Source of the DNA: Mesotaenium endlicherianum
Taxonomy: Eukaryota; Streptophyta; Zygnematophyceae; Zygnematales; Mesotaeniaceae
Assembly (NCBI GenBank): GCA_009602735.1
Contig: WELA01001425.1
Coordinates: forward strand, 16,844 to 54,685
Direction of reading: 5' to 3'
Length of the DNA stretch: 37,842 bases
Position numbers and translations under genes: made by a program. Below, piece by piece: positions 9,526 through 19,357 of this stretch. Within the stretch, counting starts at the first letter, position 1, and the number at the start of each line of letters is the position of its first letter. The notes beneath the pieces are model-generated. The model was not told where the DNA came from. It did not search any database and saw nothing but the letters and a program-made list of their open reading frames with translations.

Positions 9526-10278
9526 CATTAGACACTCTTCTCTTCTCGCAGTTTCTGGACAGAAAACTAAAACTGCTACTGGTAATAGGTCTCTGCATAA
9601 TAAATTCTGAAAATTTACCTGGCTGTAGTCCATGAGTAGCCGGTCATTTAGAGTCCAAGTTTGCTCAATTTGGAGCACTGGTGAGAGAGATATGATGCTC
9701 TAAGTAGAAGGGGGTCAGGCTGCTGGCATTGTTAGGGCAGAATATGCCTTCTGACATTGTGCCCTCCCCTGAACTTGGAATGCTCTGAAACTCAAGACGC
9801 TGGTAGAACATCTTACAGCGCCCAGTTTGAGACTCATTTTGCAGAATTTGGAGAAGTATAGAAGGACTTATGATTTTCAGAAGTTTCTGCACAGATTTGG
9901 AGTGCCTACTCCAGCTCTCAACGACACTCCAGAAATTAGAATGCTCTCAAATTTGGTGACCCGGTAGAGTTCTCCGACGCGGTCCGTCTGGCACTCGAAC
10001 TTTCAGATTTTGAGCAGTTCTGTGGCCGCTATGAATTTTTGAATTTGTGGCAGATTCTGGGCCAACTTGTACAATTTTATTTATCATTAAGGAGTAGACT
10101 AGCCAATAAGGTCACACCACCTACGACCTTGCCTAGTCTACCTTACATGTGTAGCACCTGACTTGGCGCCTTTGACTAGTCCTCTTCACATGTGTGGCAT
10201 CTTACTTGAAACTGTTGACTAGTTTGCTCCACATGTGTAAGACCTGACTTGACGCGCCGAGACGTCGCTCTTTCTATT
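9526..10278 (+). other. Element A 3' non-coding region
   Basis: About 750 bp between the pol stop and the polypurine tract with no ORF of note. It is conserved in copy B (22633-23387). It ends in a three-unit tandem repeat. Confidence 0.8.
10133..10261 (+). repeat. 3 x 43-bp tandem repeat, element A 3' region
   Basis: Three adjacent 43-bp units (10133-10175, 10176-10218, 10219-10261) each begin CTAG and contain ACATGTGT and an ACTTG block. The same three units exist in copy B (23242-23370). The array lies about 18 bp before the polypurine tract. Confidence 0.85.
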
Positions 10279-10288
10279 GGGGGGGTGA
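10279..10288 (+). promoter_or_regulatory. Polypurine tract, element A
   Basis: GGGGGGGTGA directly abuts the 3' LTR. It is the expected plus-strand primer site for reverse transcription. Copy B has the slightly altered GAGGGGGTGA at 23388-23397. Confidence 0.8.
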
Positions 10289-10791
10289 TGTAGTGATTTG
10301 AGTTATTATATATTAGTTTGCATATATTTTAATGTTTTCAAATATATTTGGAGTAGTATTGTGTGGAGTCAAGTGTGAATAGGTACTCTAGTAACTTGGT
10401 TCATGTCCTTTGAACCTTCCAAGGCATTTTCGAAGTTAGAGGAAAGACCTAGAAGAACTCCATGTGGCAAAAGTCAAATGTGCCATTTTTAGGTCAAAAG
10501 GACATGTGTACATTATTCTAGAAAGAGGTGGCAAGTTTTGGGATGTGTTGGGTGCCAACACATCAACATACACCTTCCTAGAAATTACTTATGTAGCAAG
10601 TATATAAACAAGAGCTAGAACATAGAAAGACATTCCAGAATCACTCTTGTACTTGCCAAAATCCAGAAATATATTAACTTTCAAGAAGCCATCTCTCTTT
10701 CAAGAAGCTACCACTTGTGTTCAAAGATCCTTGTCTTGAATAGATAAACTATTCTGTTTTACTAAGTAATTTATCTACCTGTTTCACTACA
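10289..10791 (+). repeat. Element A 3' LTR
   Basis: 503 bp, TGTAGTG...CACTACA, with about seven substitutions and no indels relative to the 5' LTR. It is followed by the AATAG target duplication. Confidence 0.95.
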
Positions 10792-10796
10792 AATAG
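10792..10796. repeat. Target-site duplication AATAG (right) of element A
   Basis: An exact copy of 4113-4117. Together they bound element A and define the pre-insertion site in the LTR of element D. Confidence 0.9.
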
Positions 10797-11028
10797 GCAT
10801 AACTTCTTTGTACCTTATCAGTTTTCACTTCTCTAAATTTCTACAGGTTTGATATGACAAGCCCTTCCATCCTACATCATTTGTGAGCAATTTCTTGCTA
10901 ATCAAAATGTTGAGTTATTTTCCTAAGCTTTCTTAGTGATATGCCGCTGCACTCTTTAGTATGATTGCAACTAGTTCATTTCCTCGTGAGTCACTATGCT
11001 TCCACTAGGGCACTTTGCCCCTTTTATC

Positions 11029-11040
11029 TGGTATCAAAGC
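11029..11040 (+). promoter_or_regulatory. Primer-binding site, element D
   Basis: TGGTATCAAAGC resembles the plant initiator tRNA-Met site TGGTATCAGAGC with one mismatch. It marks the end of the D LTR and precedes the gag ATG by about 24 nt. Confidence 0.75.
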
Positions 11041-11063
11041 TGGGCTAGTTTGCATATTGTATT

Positions 11064-12094
11064 ATGGAGTCGCAGCCGGCAGCTGGAGGAGGTGAACATG
11101 TCGAGCATGTTGAGCGCGCGGGGCAGCAGGCAGCACCAACGATGACCAGAGAGCAACAAGAAATGCAGGCGATGCTAAGGCAAATGGCGAATGCAATTGG
11201 AGGAGAAGTCTACGCCCAATTTCAACAAAATATGCGCGCGGAGGTGGAGAGGATGGTGCGAGTTGTTGTTGGGAATGCCGCTTCGACGAGTTCGGCACCT
11301 GCACCCGTTGTACCACCAATTCATGTTAACCCAGTGGTGCAACCAGTTATTCCAACCGCATCGAGAGTGCGTGCGCCTAAGCCTGAAGTATATATTGGAG
11401 AGCGTGGATCGCCGCCTCTTTATCAATGGATTTTGGAGTGAAGAAGTTTATGGAGTATTCCGCGCTCACACCCGACAAGCAAGTCGCCTTTGTCATAACT
11501 TTGCTGCAGAAGAGTGCTGAAGCTTGGTATGAACAAGAAGAGTAGCTGTTTGGAGTTCCTGCTACTGTTGATCAGCTATTTGAAGGCTTGAAGAGGCAAT
11601 TTCAACCTATTGCACCCGAGGCTACTGCTCGAGATCTATTGGTGCGCCTTCGTCAACGAGGAAGCATTCAGGAGTATGTTTTGCGCTTCAACGAGCTGGT
11701 GCTTCAAAGTCCATCCATGCATGAGTCAGAGATGATGGACAAGTTCAAGAGGGGGCTCAAGCCAACTGTGGCCAAGGAAGTGGCGCTCAAGGACCCTACC
11801 AGTCTTGGAGAAATGATGGCATTGGCAACAAGGGTTGACGTTGTGGAGTATAGCCAGAGGCAGTGGGGCAGCCACTACTTTGGAGGACATCGACACTTTG
11901 GATCTCAAGCGCCAAGCACGAGTGTTCAAGGTCCAGTGCCTATGGACTTGGGACTTGTTGAGTACCAGCGCAGGCAGCAGAATTTTAAGCTGAGGGGACC
12001 TTGCGATAATTGCGGCAAGCTTGGACATCTGGCTCAAGAGTGTCGTGTGAAGGCGAAACAACATCAACAACAGGAAAAAGAAAGACGCCAGTAA
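11064..12094 (+). pseudogene. gag: Element D gag, frameshifted and interrupted
   Basis: The N-terminal part (11064 to about 11430) is in one frame and the capsid and nucleocapsid part in another, so an indel lies near 11400-11430. An in-frame TAG at 11543-11545 interrupts the second part. The second part has a Retrotrans_gag-like capsid (AWYEQEE before the stop, QEYVLRFNELV, KFKRGLKP) and a zinc knuckle CDNCGKLGHLAQEC. The protease frame that follows is -1 relative to gag, as in A and C, but only a weak G GAA AAA heptamer is visible at the overlap. Confidence 0.85.
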
Positions 12095-12366
12095 GTTGTA
12101 CTGGGGTGTCTACTTGCGTGAAGAAGGAAACTCACAAGGAGGTTATCTCCAGGAGCCTGCCGAGAAGCAAAGGACGAGATGTTGACAAGTCTATCATCGT
12201 GGAAGGAGTAGTCGACGGTAACAAGGCGAAGTGTATGGTCGACAGTGGCGCAAGTGCAAATTTTGTGCACAAGAAGCTGGTGAAAGAGTGGCGAATCCCT
12301 GTGCATAAGCATTATGAGCCTAAAGAGGCAGTTTTGGCAAATGGGCAGAGACTCAAGCGTGGTGCA
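12095..12366 (+). pseudogene. Element D protease, 5' part of pol (truncated)
   Basis: The frame carries MVDSGASANFVHKKLV, a complete D-S-G retropepsin active-site loop, followed by about 35 residues. It is then replaced by the LTR of element C1. It is truncated and presumably non-functional. Confidence 0.8.
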
Positions 12367-13078
12367 TGAAATGAATCGACTTACCAAATAGGCGATTAAC
12401 AATTAATAAAGATCTTTATATCAGCAAGTAATCTTTATGGTATTTTTTGTTAATTGGTTAAACGGCAAAGGACAACACACTAGCAGTAAACAATACTTCG
12501 CGAGTCAAATGCAAGTAAACTAGCATCAGTAATGCAATTTGTAAACTCTTACATAAGCAAGGTTAGAAGACAGTGCGTATCAATGGCTTCTCGCCTTGGA
12601 TTCAGATCTCTCTCAGTAAGCTGTACAAGAGAGTTGGCCTCGTTTCCAAATGCCGAACTCGAGAGCAATGCCTAGCATATGTACATGGAATGAGTTTACT
12701 GTTCAACGGCCAGTGCGATGGCACCGTCTACCCGGGAGTTGGTAGGACCTCGGTTAACCAAATCCACCGCCATCTCCCATCATCCCGAATCGCCATCCAT
12801 CATAGAGATGTCATCTGGCCATTCATCTAGCATATCACACTTGTTTGCGTATCGAGGCAGTTCGCTGCTACCGAGTACGGAAGTCAGCTGGCTGTCAAAG
12901 AATGTGTCAGCAAGCTGACTTAAGTTGAATTCAGCCTGCTGCTTCCGGCTGAGTCATTGAACTGATATTAAATATAAAGTCCAGCAGATTGATAATTAAC
13001 TAGAGTTCAGTAGGCTGAAATTATTTAACTATTATATTTAAATGAATATTATATCTACTAATATACTGGTTCATTACA
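12367..13078 (-). repeat. Element C1 3' LTR
   Basis: 712 bp. In element orientation it starts TGTAATGAA and ends with a near-inverted ATTCATTTCA. It is homologous to 24060-24802 and 30851-31570. It contains a tandem motif around AGTTCAGCAGGCTGA. Confidence 0.9.
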
Positions 13079-13093
13079 ATCCCTCCAACTTAA
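13079..13093 (-). promoter_or_regulatory. Polypurine tract, element C1
   Basis: On the minus strand this reads TTAAGTTGGAGGGAT and directly abuts the LTR. It is identical to the tract in C2. Confidence 0.8.
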
Positions 13094-13190
13094 CTTGTTG
13101 TCGCCTCGACAACATTAAACTGCAGAAGTTTTAAATAAGAGAACTGAACCTGACCAGCCTCCCCCACTGACTGCCTCTTCAGCCTGTCAC

Positions 13191-14868
13191 CTAGGGAGTT
13201 GTTCCTGGGGCTTCAGGATCAGGAAACTGAGATCTGGACCTAGATCTGGACAGCCCTCTAGGTCTGTCAGCTGGCCTTCTAAAGAACCCCGTTTGTTCTA
13301 AAGTTGGACCTCGAGGAGAACGAAGGATGGTAGCCTGCTCTTCACCCACTTGGGTGTTGATCCCCACATAGACAGGCATTCCAGTAGGATGTTGAAATAC
13401 ATTGGCAAGAGGTACATGTCCCTGAGCGAAGGGGGAGGCCGGCATACCTCTGGCCACCCCGCGTGTCTTTCTTCAATCACCCCTGTCCTCTGGGGATTTC
13501 TGCCTGTGCCTGCTGCCAAGTACAGTCAGATCGGCTTCTTCCCCTACTTGGGCAGGTGGGCTGGGGGAGCGAGTGCGGGGTCCAGTTGCCTCCATGACGG
13601 GGATCACGTTCCATATACCTGATCTTGGTTCCTAAGAAAGTGCCCCTGCCTGCCCCTGGGTCTCCTGAGTACCAGCTCCTGATGCTTCTCCTCTGCCTTG
13701 TTCTTCTTCCTCATCCTCCTCATCCTCCTCCTCTAAGAGAGTAGGAGTCTCGTCCACTAAGTCGTCCTGCTCCCTAGTAGACATGGAGTAGTCTACTGAC
13801 CTCCCTTTCTTAGGGCGCGCTGGAGGTTGCTTGGCCTTCAGCCTGCTGATATCTATCCGGCCTGCATTCTTCGCCCATTTGACGAAGGCATGCTTTTCCT
13901 TGAAGAAGTAGTCTCCTCCCCTCCTCCTGTGCTCTTTGGTCTCTGCATTCATATTGCTCAGGCAGCCATTCAGCCTGGGGTCCCAAGGGGCAATGTGAGG
14001 TGGTAGGATGAGGTAGCCGTCTAGGCCATAGGGGAAATCGTCTGGTTGGGCTCGGTCACACTCCTGCTTTTTGTTTGTGACGGTCATCCACCTCCAGTCT
14101 GTTGGCTGCTGGTAGTACTGGGGTCCATGCTCAGCCTTTCTCAGTTTACACAAGAACTAGTGGGAAGAGAACATCTCCTGTCCTGCTTCCCTGGCCAAGT
14201 ACTCCCAGCTCCTTCTCTCAACTTCATTGTAAGCTGGCAACAGTGTGAGGTAGAATACCGTATCCTTAAAGCTATCGGGCCGCATGCTCACCATCTCGAT
14301 GAGTCTCTGATCTCCCAGACTTCTCGGTATTGGGACTGGCTTGTTCTCTGAATCATTGGCAAGGTACCGGGCCTGCTCTGCTGTATAGCCAACCATCTTG
14401 GCATAATCCTCGTAGAGGATCACACCAGTGTGTGTCTCCATGTACCTATCCAGTGCTGCTGTTCCTCCCCTCTGTAGCAGTGTTGTCTTTTCCAGCTTGT
14501 TGATCTTTTGGGCTGCCAGCAATGCTTCCTTCAGGTTATCAAAGTTTTGGCCACCCACCACAATATACCTGTAAGTGGCCAAGCTCTTCTGCCTGTCCGC
14601 TTCAGCCTTTTTTCCTTCTCTCCTCCTCTGCCGCTGCCGCTTCTTCTTGTTGTTTCTTCTGTCTCTCCTCCTCAGCTTTCCTGAGGTTTGCCGCTTCCTG
14701 ATCCTTCTTCCTCTGTGCTTCTTCTGCCGCCTCTTGTTGTTTGCGGACCCTTTCTTGTTCTCTCCTAGTGAGGGACGTCGCCGCCAGCTCCTTCTGGTAT
14801 TGCTCCATTGTCCTCCTGGCTTCTTCTGCCTTGCGCTTTCTGTCCTCCTTTTGTGTGGTGGGTGCCAT
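13191..14868 (-). pseudogene. Element C1 ORF3, broken
   Basis: Homologous over its whole length to the intact ORF3 of C2 (24916-26592). It starts at an ATG (14868-14866) encoding MAPTTQKED. It is broken by a 1-nt indel near 14605 after the coiled coil, a TAG replacing the Trp codon of the HWF motif at about 14157, and another frameshift near 13450-13630 in the disordered tail. The central domain (YRYIVVGGQNFD, LYEDYAKMVGYT) and the Arg-Ser C-terminus remain readable. The protein relationship shows that ORF3 is a stable part of the family and not an insertion unique to one copy. Confidence 0.85.
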
Positions 14869-14899
14869 TCTGCACATGTAACCAGGGCACAAGTTAGTA
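14869..14899 (-). promoter_or_regulatory. Putative 3' splice site before ORF3 (C1)
   Basis: On the minus strand, TACTAAC (14899-14893) precedes TGCAG ending at 14870, which is followed by A and the ORF3 ATG. Spacing from branch A to AG is about 24 nt. The same arrangement is found in C2 and C3. Confidence 0.5.
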
Positions 14900-15130
14900 G
14901 GATATCGACCTTTGTCATAGGAGTTGCAGGAAGGGAGTAAGTTCGTATCAGTATGGTATATTCGTTCCTGTTTACCTTACAGGGTGATTGCTAGAAGTTG
15001 ACGTAGTTGCGGTGCGCTAGACATAAACGTATGAATGTGTTTTCAGGTGTGTTTAATGATGTATTGCTGTGCGAGGCCCTTTTTCCTTCAGCCAAACGTA
15101 CTTTATGTGGGCCAGGCTGTCCTCTATGTC

Positions 15131-15280
15131 ACTATGCTGACACTTAGGATTCACATAACCGTCCCATCTGTCACTATGATGGCACTTAGGGTTCACGTAA
15201 CTGTCCCTTTCTTAGGATTCACATAACCGTCCCATCTGTTACTATGCTGACACTTAGGGTTCACATAACTGTCCCTTTCT
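15131..15280. repeat. About 40-bp imperfect tandem array in C1 spacer
   Basis: Units at 15131-15172, 15173-15212, a partial unit 15213-15240 and 15241-15280 share CACTTAGGRTTCACRTAACYGTCCC. The array is absent from the same place in C2. Confidence 0.8.
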
Positions 15281-15309
15281 CGCTCTCGCACACTAACTGT
15301 CATATATTT

Positions 15310-15324
15310 TCCCCTCCAACTTAA
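15310..15324 (-). promoter_or_regulatory. Internal polypurine-tract copy (C1)
   Basis: The minus strand reads TTAAGTTGGAGGGGA, matching the 3' polypurine tract of the same element, but lies between pol and ORF3. Confidence 0.55.
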
Positions 15325-15372
15325 ATGGAGACAGGACCTCCTGTCACCTTCCCGTGTTTACTGAAATGATTG

Positions 15373-18204
15373 TTAGGGAGGTGCTCCAGCCGCCCGAAGG
15401 TGGAACCGTTTCAACGCCCCTTTGGCATTAGTCAAATGGTCTTTAAATTCCCAAGTGTCCCTAGAGGCATCGTAACCCTTCCATCGAATGAGGTACTTCA
15501 TGACATATTTAGACATTCGACGGACCGAGCGCGCGTCTAAAATCTCCTCATCCTCATATTCCTCAGGGTTGCCGTCCCGGATAGCGGGGACCGGTCCCGG
15601 TTGGACAGGTAACCGACCTGTGAACAGTGTATCACCTTTGATGTATGGTTCCAGGAAGGAAACATTAAAGACCGGGTGACCCTTGTATTCGGCTTACATA
15701 TTCAGTTTGTAAGCATTATGACCGACACGACGCACCACCGAATATGGACCGACCCAGACAGGGCCAAGCTCTTTCTTGACCATACCAGGAAGGTACAGGT
15801 GCTGAGAATGCAGTTTGACTAAATCGCCCTTCGAAAATGTCAGCTCCCGACGGTGTTGATTAGCGTATTTTTGTTGATTTTCTTGGGCTTTGTGCAGATT
15901 TTGTTGGACTTCTGACAGGGTGTCAGCAAACTCCTGAGTTAACAGCATGCTGACTAAAGTTCCTTTCTTGCCAGTCAGGTCTTTTAGAGAGTGCATCAGC
16001 AGGATTCAACTTCCTTGGTTTGTAGTCGATCTGGACTTGGAACTGCTCCAGAATCTAGCTCCAGCGGTTCTCTCTCCTCGACAGCTTGGACTTCTTCTAA
16101 AAGTGAGTCAGAGTTAGATGATATGTAATCACCTTAAAAGCTTTACCATGTAAGTATGCTCTCCACTATTTGAGCACATGAATGATAGCTAGCAGCTCTT
16201 TATCATGCACTGAGTAATTAAACTCCGCTGGATTAAATTTCATAGACTCGTACAACACAGAGTGCCAATCCTGCCGTACCTTACCATCCTTTGTGATTTT
16301 GTCAGCAGGCTGCAACAAAATAGCACCCACAGCAAAGTCAGAGGCGTCAATGACCACCTGCACCGGTTTGCTGGGGTCATACACGGCTAGCACTGGGGCA
16401 GAACAAAGGGCATCTTTAAGGGTCTGGAAGACAGCCTGCTGCTCTTCCCCCCACACATACCCTATGTCATTCTTACTAAGGTCAGTCAATTTACTGGCCT
16501 TTGTATAATAATTCTCAATAAATATCCTATAGTAATTAGCCAACCCGAGGAAGGATCTAACTTCAGAGACAGACTGTGGTACTGGCCAGTCCCTTATGGT
16601 CTGGACTTTCTTAGGATCCACACTGATGCCGTCTTTACTGACAACGTGGCCTAAGAATTCAATACTTTCCTTAAAGAAATCACACTTGCTCGTTTTAGCA
16701 TATTATTGATTTCTTCTCAGAATGTCCATGACTGTCTTTAAGTGTTCAGCGTGCTGAGCTTCATCTTTAGAAAAAATGAAAATATCATCCAGGAAAACTT
16801 GCACAAATTTATCCAAATAAGGCCTGAAAATGTCATTCATAGCACCCATGAAGGTCGCCGGACCATTAGTTAGTCCAAATGGCATCACGTTGAACTCATA
16901 GTGTCCATAACGTGTGCGAAAGGCAGTCTTGTGTTCATCCCCCTCAGCAATTCTGATTTGATGATAACCACTCTTGAGATCTATCTTACTGAACACCTTA
17001 GCGCCAGACAGGGTATCGAGCAAGTCCTCGATTTTGGGTAAAGCATACTTGTTCTTTACTGTAATTCTGTTCAGGGCTCTGTAATCCACACAAATCCGCA
17101 TACTGCCATCCTTTTTCTTAACAAATAGGATGGGTGCGTCGTAAGGTGATTTACTGGGGAAAATATAACCATTTTCCTCAAGCTCTGCAATCTGTGTTTT
17201 CAACTCCTCGCTCTCCATATAAGACAAGCCATAAGTGCGTTGCCAAGGTGGCTGACTCCAGGTAATAAATCAATCCTATGATCTACTTCCCTCTTAGGTG
17301 GTAGTCCCGGAGGCATTTTAAAAACAACAGTGTACTGAGCAACAATTTTTGCAGCAGTAGGGTGCTCCGGAGGGCTTACCTTTTCCTCAACCACTTGTTC
17401 AGGTTGAGGAGGTACCTCTCTTAGCAGCAGACAGAACATTCTGTCTTCCTTCTGATTCCAGCATTTGATGAACTCCATTGCATTCAGCAATTTGCATCCT
17501 CCTGGAAGCCTCTTCTTTTCCTTCATTTGCCATCCACACAGGACAAGAGGAAGAGCACTAGTGGGTGTCAAGTCAGTCTGCCCATCACTGGCTCCTCTCA
17601 CTTTAACTGTACCTCTGCTCCAACACACTTCAGCTTCATGTCTATTAAGCCAGGACCTGCCTAGCACGAGATCATAAAAGCCAGTGTTGAGTACCTCAAA
17701 TGTAAGCGTTTCAGTTAGAACTGCAATGCCAGAACCTAACTGGACCTCAATAGGCTTGGTTATAACTCCTCCCGCGATACTTGAGGCATCTCCAAGGAAT
17801 ATTTTTCTATTCCCTTGGGTGACAGTAGGCAGCCTTAGCCGCTTAACTAAGTCCTTGTGGATAAAGGTATGTGACGCCCCTCCGTCAACAAATGCCCTCA
17901 CCTTCCTACCTGCAATCATGCAATGCAGTAGGATAGGGGGGACCGTCTTTTCTTGACTTTCGCATTGTTCTCCTGACTTAGCAAAGAAATGTTGGACATC
18001 AAGTGAAACAAGAGCATCCAGAGTGTGCACTCTCTGGATGTCTATATTGCTGATGGTCTCCTTTATCTGGTTGTCAGGCATGCATACTGAATCCAGTTCA
18101 GCAGGACCCAAAATACCTGCTACGAGGGCAGCTAGTGACGACTCACTATCTCTAGCTTCCTCACAGTCAGTAGACTGGATTACTGACTGTTGCTGTCTTT
18201 TAAA
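15373..18204 (-). pseudogene. pol: Element C1 pol, frameshifted and integrase-deleted
   Basis: Homologous to C2 pol. Recognisable parts are protease with [12 protein letters not shown] with FVKKKDGS and FLDD, RNase H and the chromodomain tail. A 1-nt deletion near 17260 and other breaks near 16690 and 16170 disrupt the frame. Near 15950 about 975 bp present in C2 (roughly 27430-28407) are missing, removing the H-H-C-C finger and the catalytic core of integrase. The deletion joint shares about 2 nt. The copy cannot encode integrase. Confidence 0.9.
18164..18204 (-). promoter_or_regulatory. -1 frameshift signal, C1 gag-pol
   Basis: Minus strand: T TTA AAA (18204-18198), 8-nt spacer, then a perfect 9-bp stem CAGTCAGTA/TACTGACTG (18189-18181 and 18172-18164) with an 8-nt loop. 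The gag stop TAA (18182-18180) overlaps the stem-loop junction. Confidence 0.8.
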
Positions 18205-19357
18205 GGCTGGTCTTTTCTCTCGACCTTCGGAAGGTGCTNTTTGACTGAACACTGTTCTCTGTAGTGGCCCAACTGCTGACAATGGTAGCAAGTGGATTTT
18301 GATGAGGCTGGTCTCGGCTTAGTCCTACCACCTCCTCTTCCATGGCTACCTCGAGAGTAACCACCTCTCCCCCTAGACTTTATAGCATTATACTCATACT
18401 CGTACTCATCACCCTGATCATCCTCAGCCTGGTCTCCTCCAATTGCATTGTAGGAACCGTGGGGCTTTTTGACAATCTTAGACACCAAAGCATTACTCTG
18501 GCGCATGTGATTGAACTGCTGCTGATCCCAGGCATCAGCATCCTGGATCAAGTCAGCCAGTTTCTCATACTTCTTCTCAGCAAAATGACCAGAGACTTCG
18601 GATTTCAAGCCATACCTCAAGTATGCTATCCTACACCGTTCTGGCAAGTCTGGCTGCTTCATCATGTTCTCCTGGAACTTTTGAGCAAACTCAGCAACTG
18701 AAGTGGTCTGCTTCAGTGTTAAGGAGATCATCGCATAGATAGCTTTCTCCTGCTGGTTGATGACATCAAACTTCTCATGCAACTTCTCGACAAACTCTAC
18801 CCACGTAGGATCACCGAGTTGTTGAGCCTTACGCTCTCCTTTCCAGTACAGCCACCAGTCTGCGGCACTGCCTTTCGGTAGCGCACCAGTGTGCCTGACC
18901 TTCTCAAAATCTTGCAGTTTTGGGTAGTTCTCCAGCCACTGCTCAACATCCGCGAGAAACTTGATCAGGTAATGTTTCCCTCAGGATCATAGTCCTGGGG
19001 AGGTTTCGGCTTGGGCTTACTAGGCCCTCTGCCACCACCAGTGGTTTGAGACCCCAGTTGGTCTCTCTCCCGCAGTAGAGACATTATGATTCTTTTGTCC
19101 TCCTGTTGGGACTGATACATGGTCGCCATTTGCGACTGCATTTGAACAAACAAGGCTCCCAAGTCTACGTTTTGGGGTGGTAGATTAGCAAATGCAGCAG
19201 CAGCATTGGCATCTACTCGCTGAGTACTGTCCTCAACAGTCCCTCTTGCTCCTGCAGCAGCAATTCCTGCCGCATTCAGCCGGTCACGTATTTGACCTAG
19301 GGGTACATTGAGTTGTACAGCAGGAGGTGGGTTCAGAACATTGGCCCTGGATGCCAT
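18180..19357 (-). pseudogene. gag: Element C1 gag, 5'-truncated
   Basis: The first ~100 codons present in C3 (Ala/Glu-rich coiled coil) are missing. The sequence begins at the codon for MASRANVLN at the junction with element B. A frame break near 18970 separates the N-terminal part from the capsid part. The zinc knuckle CYHCQQLGHYREQC is intact. A single N at 18239 lies just after it. Its RG-rich linker, SRGSHGRGGGR, is typical of the family. Confidence 0.85.
18239..18239. other. Assembly gap (single N)
   Basis: A single undetermined base in C1 gag. Compared with C2 the flanks are about 3 nt longer, so it is probably a contig join or low-quality base. Confidence 0.8.

Larger units (their letters stand above)
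4118..10791 (+). mobile_element. Element A: complete chromodomain Ty3/gypsy retrotransposon
   Basis: The element is 6,674 bp: 5' LTR, tRNA primer-binding site, gag, -1 frameshift signal, pol (protease, RT, RNase H, integrase, chromodomain), non-coding tail with tandem repeats, polypurine tract, 3' LTR, and a 5-bp target duplication. Both LTRs are 503 bp and differ at about 7 positions by my count, indicating a recent insertion. Both reading frames are open over their full length. It inserted into the LTR promoter of an older element, D. It could be autonomous, with one caveat in the RT noted under pol. Confidence 0.95.
10797..12366 (+). mobile_element. Element D: truncated Ty3/gypsy element, right part
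   Basis: Contains the rest of the D LTR (10797 to about 11026), a primer-binding site (11029), gag (11064-12094, broken) and the start of the protease. It is cut at 12366 by the LTR end of element C1. RT, integrase and the 3' LTR are not in the window. Confidence 0.8.
14900..15372 (-). other. C1 pol-ORF3 spacer
   Basis: Non-coding. It holds an imperfect tandem array (15131-15280) and an internal polypurine-tract copy (15310-15324). It is longer than the corresponding C2 spacer, chiefly because of the array. Confidence 0.7.
12367..19357 (-). mobile_element. Element C1: defective family C Ty3/gypsy copy with ORF3
   Basis: Minus-strand copy, read from 19357 down: 5'-truncated gag, frameshift signal, pol with an integrase deletion, repeat-containing spacer, ORF3 pseudogene, polypurine tract, 3' LTR. 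It lies in element D on one side and is fused to element B on the other. There are several frameshifts and nonsense changes, so it is non-autonomous. Confidence 0.9.

Noticed and set aside
12050..12094. A strong slippery site at the element D gag-pro overlap
   Set aside because: Pro is in the -1 frame, but the best heptamer is G GAA AAA, which is not a canonical X XXY YYZ, and no clear hairpin was seen.
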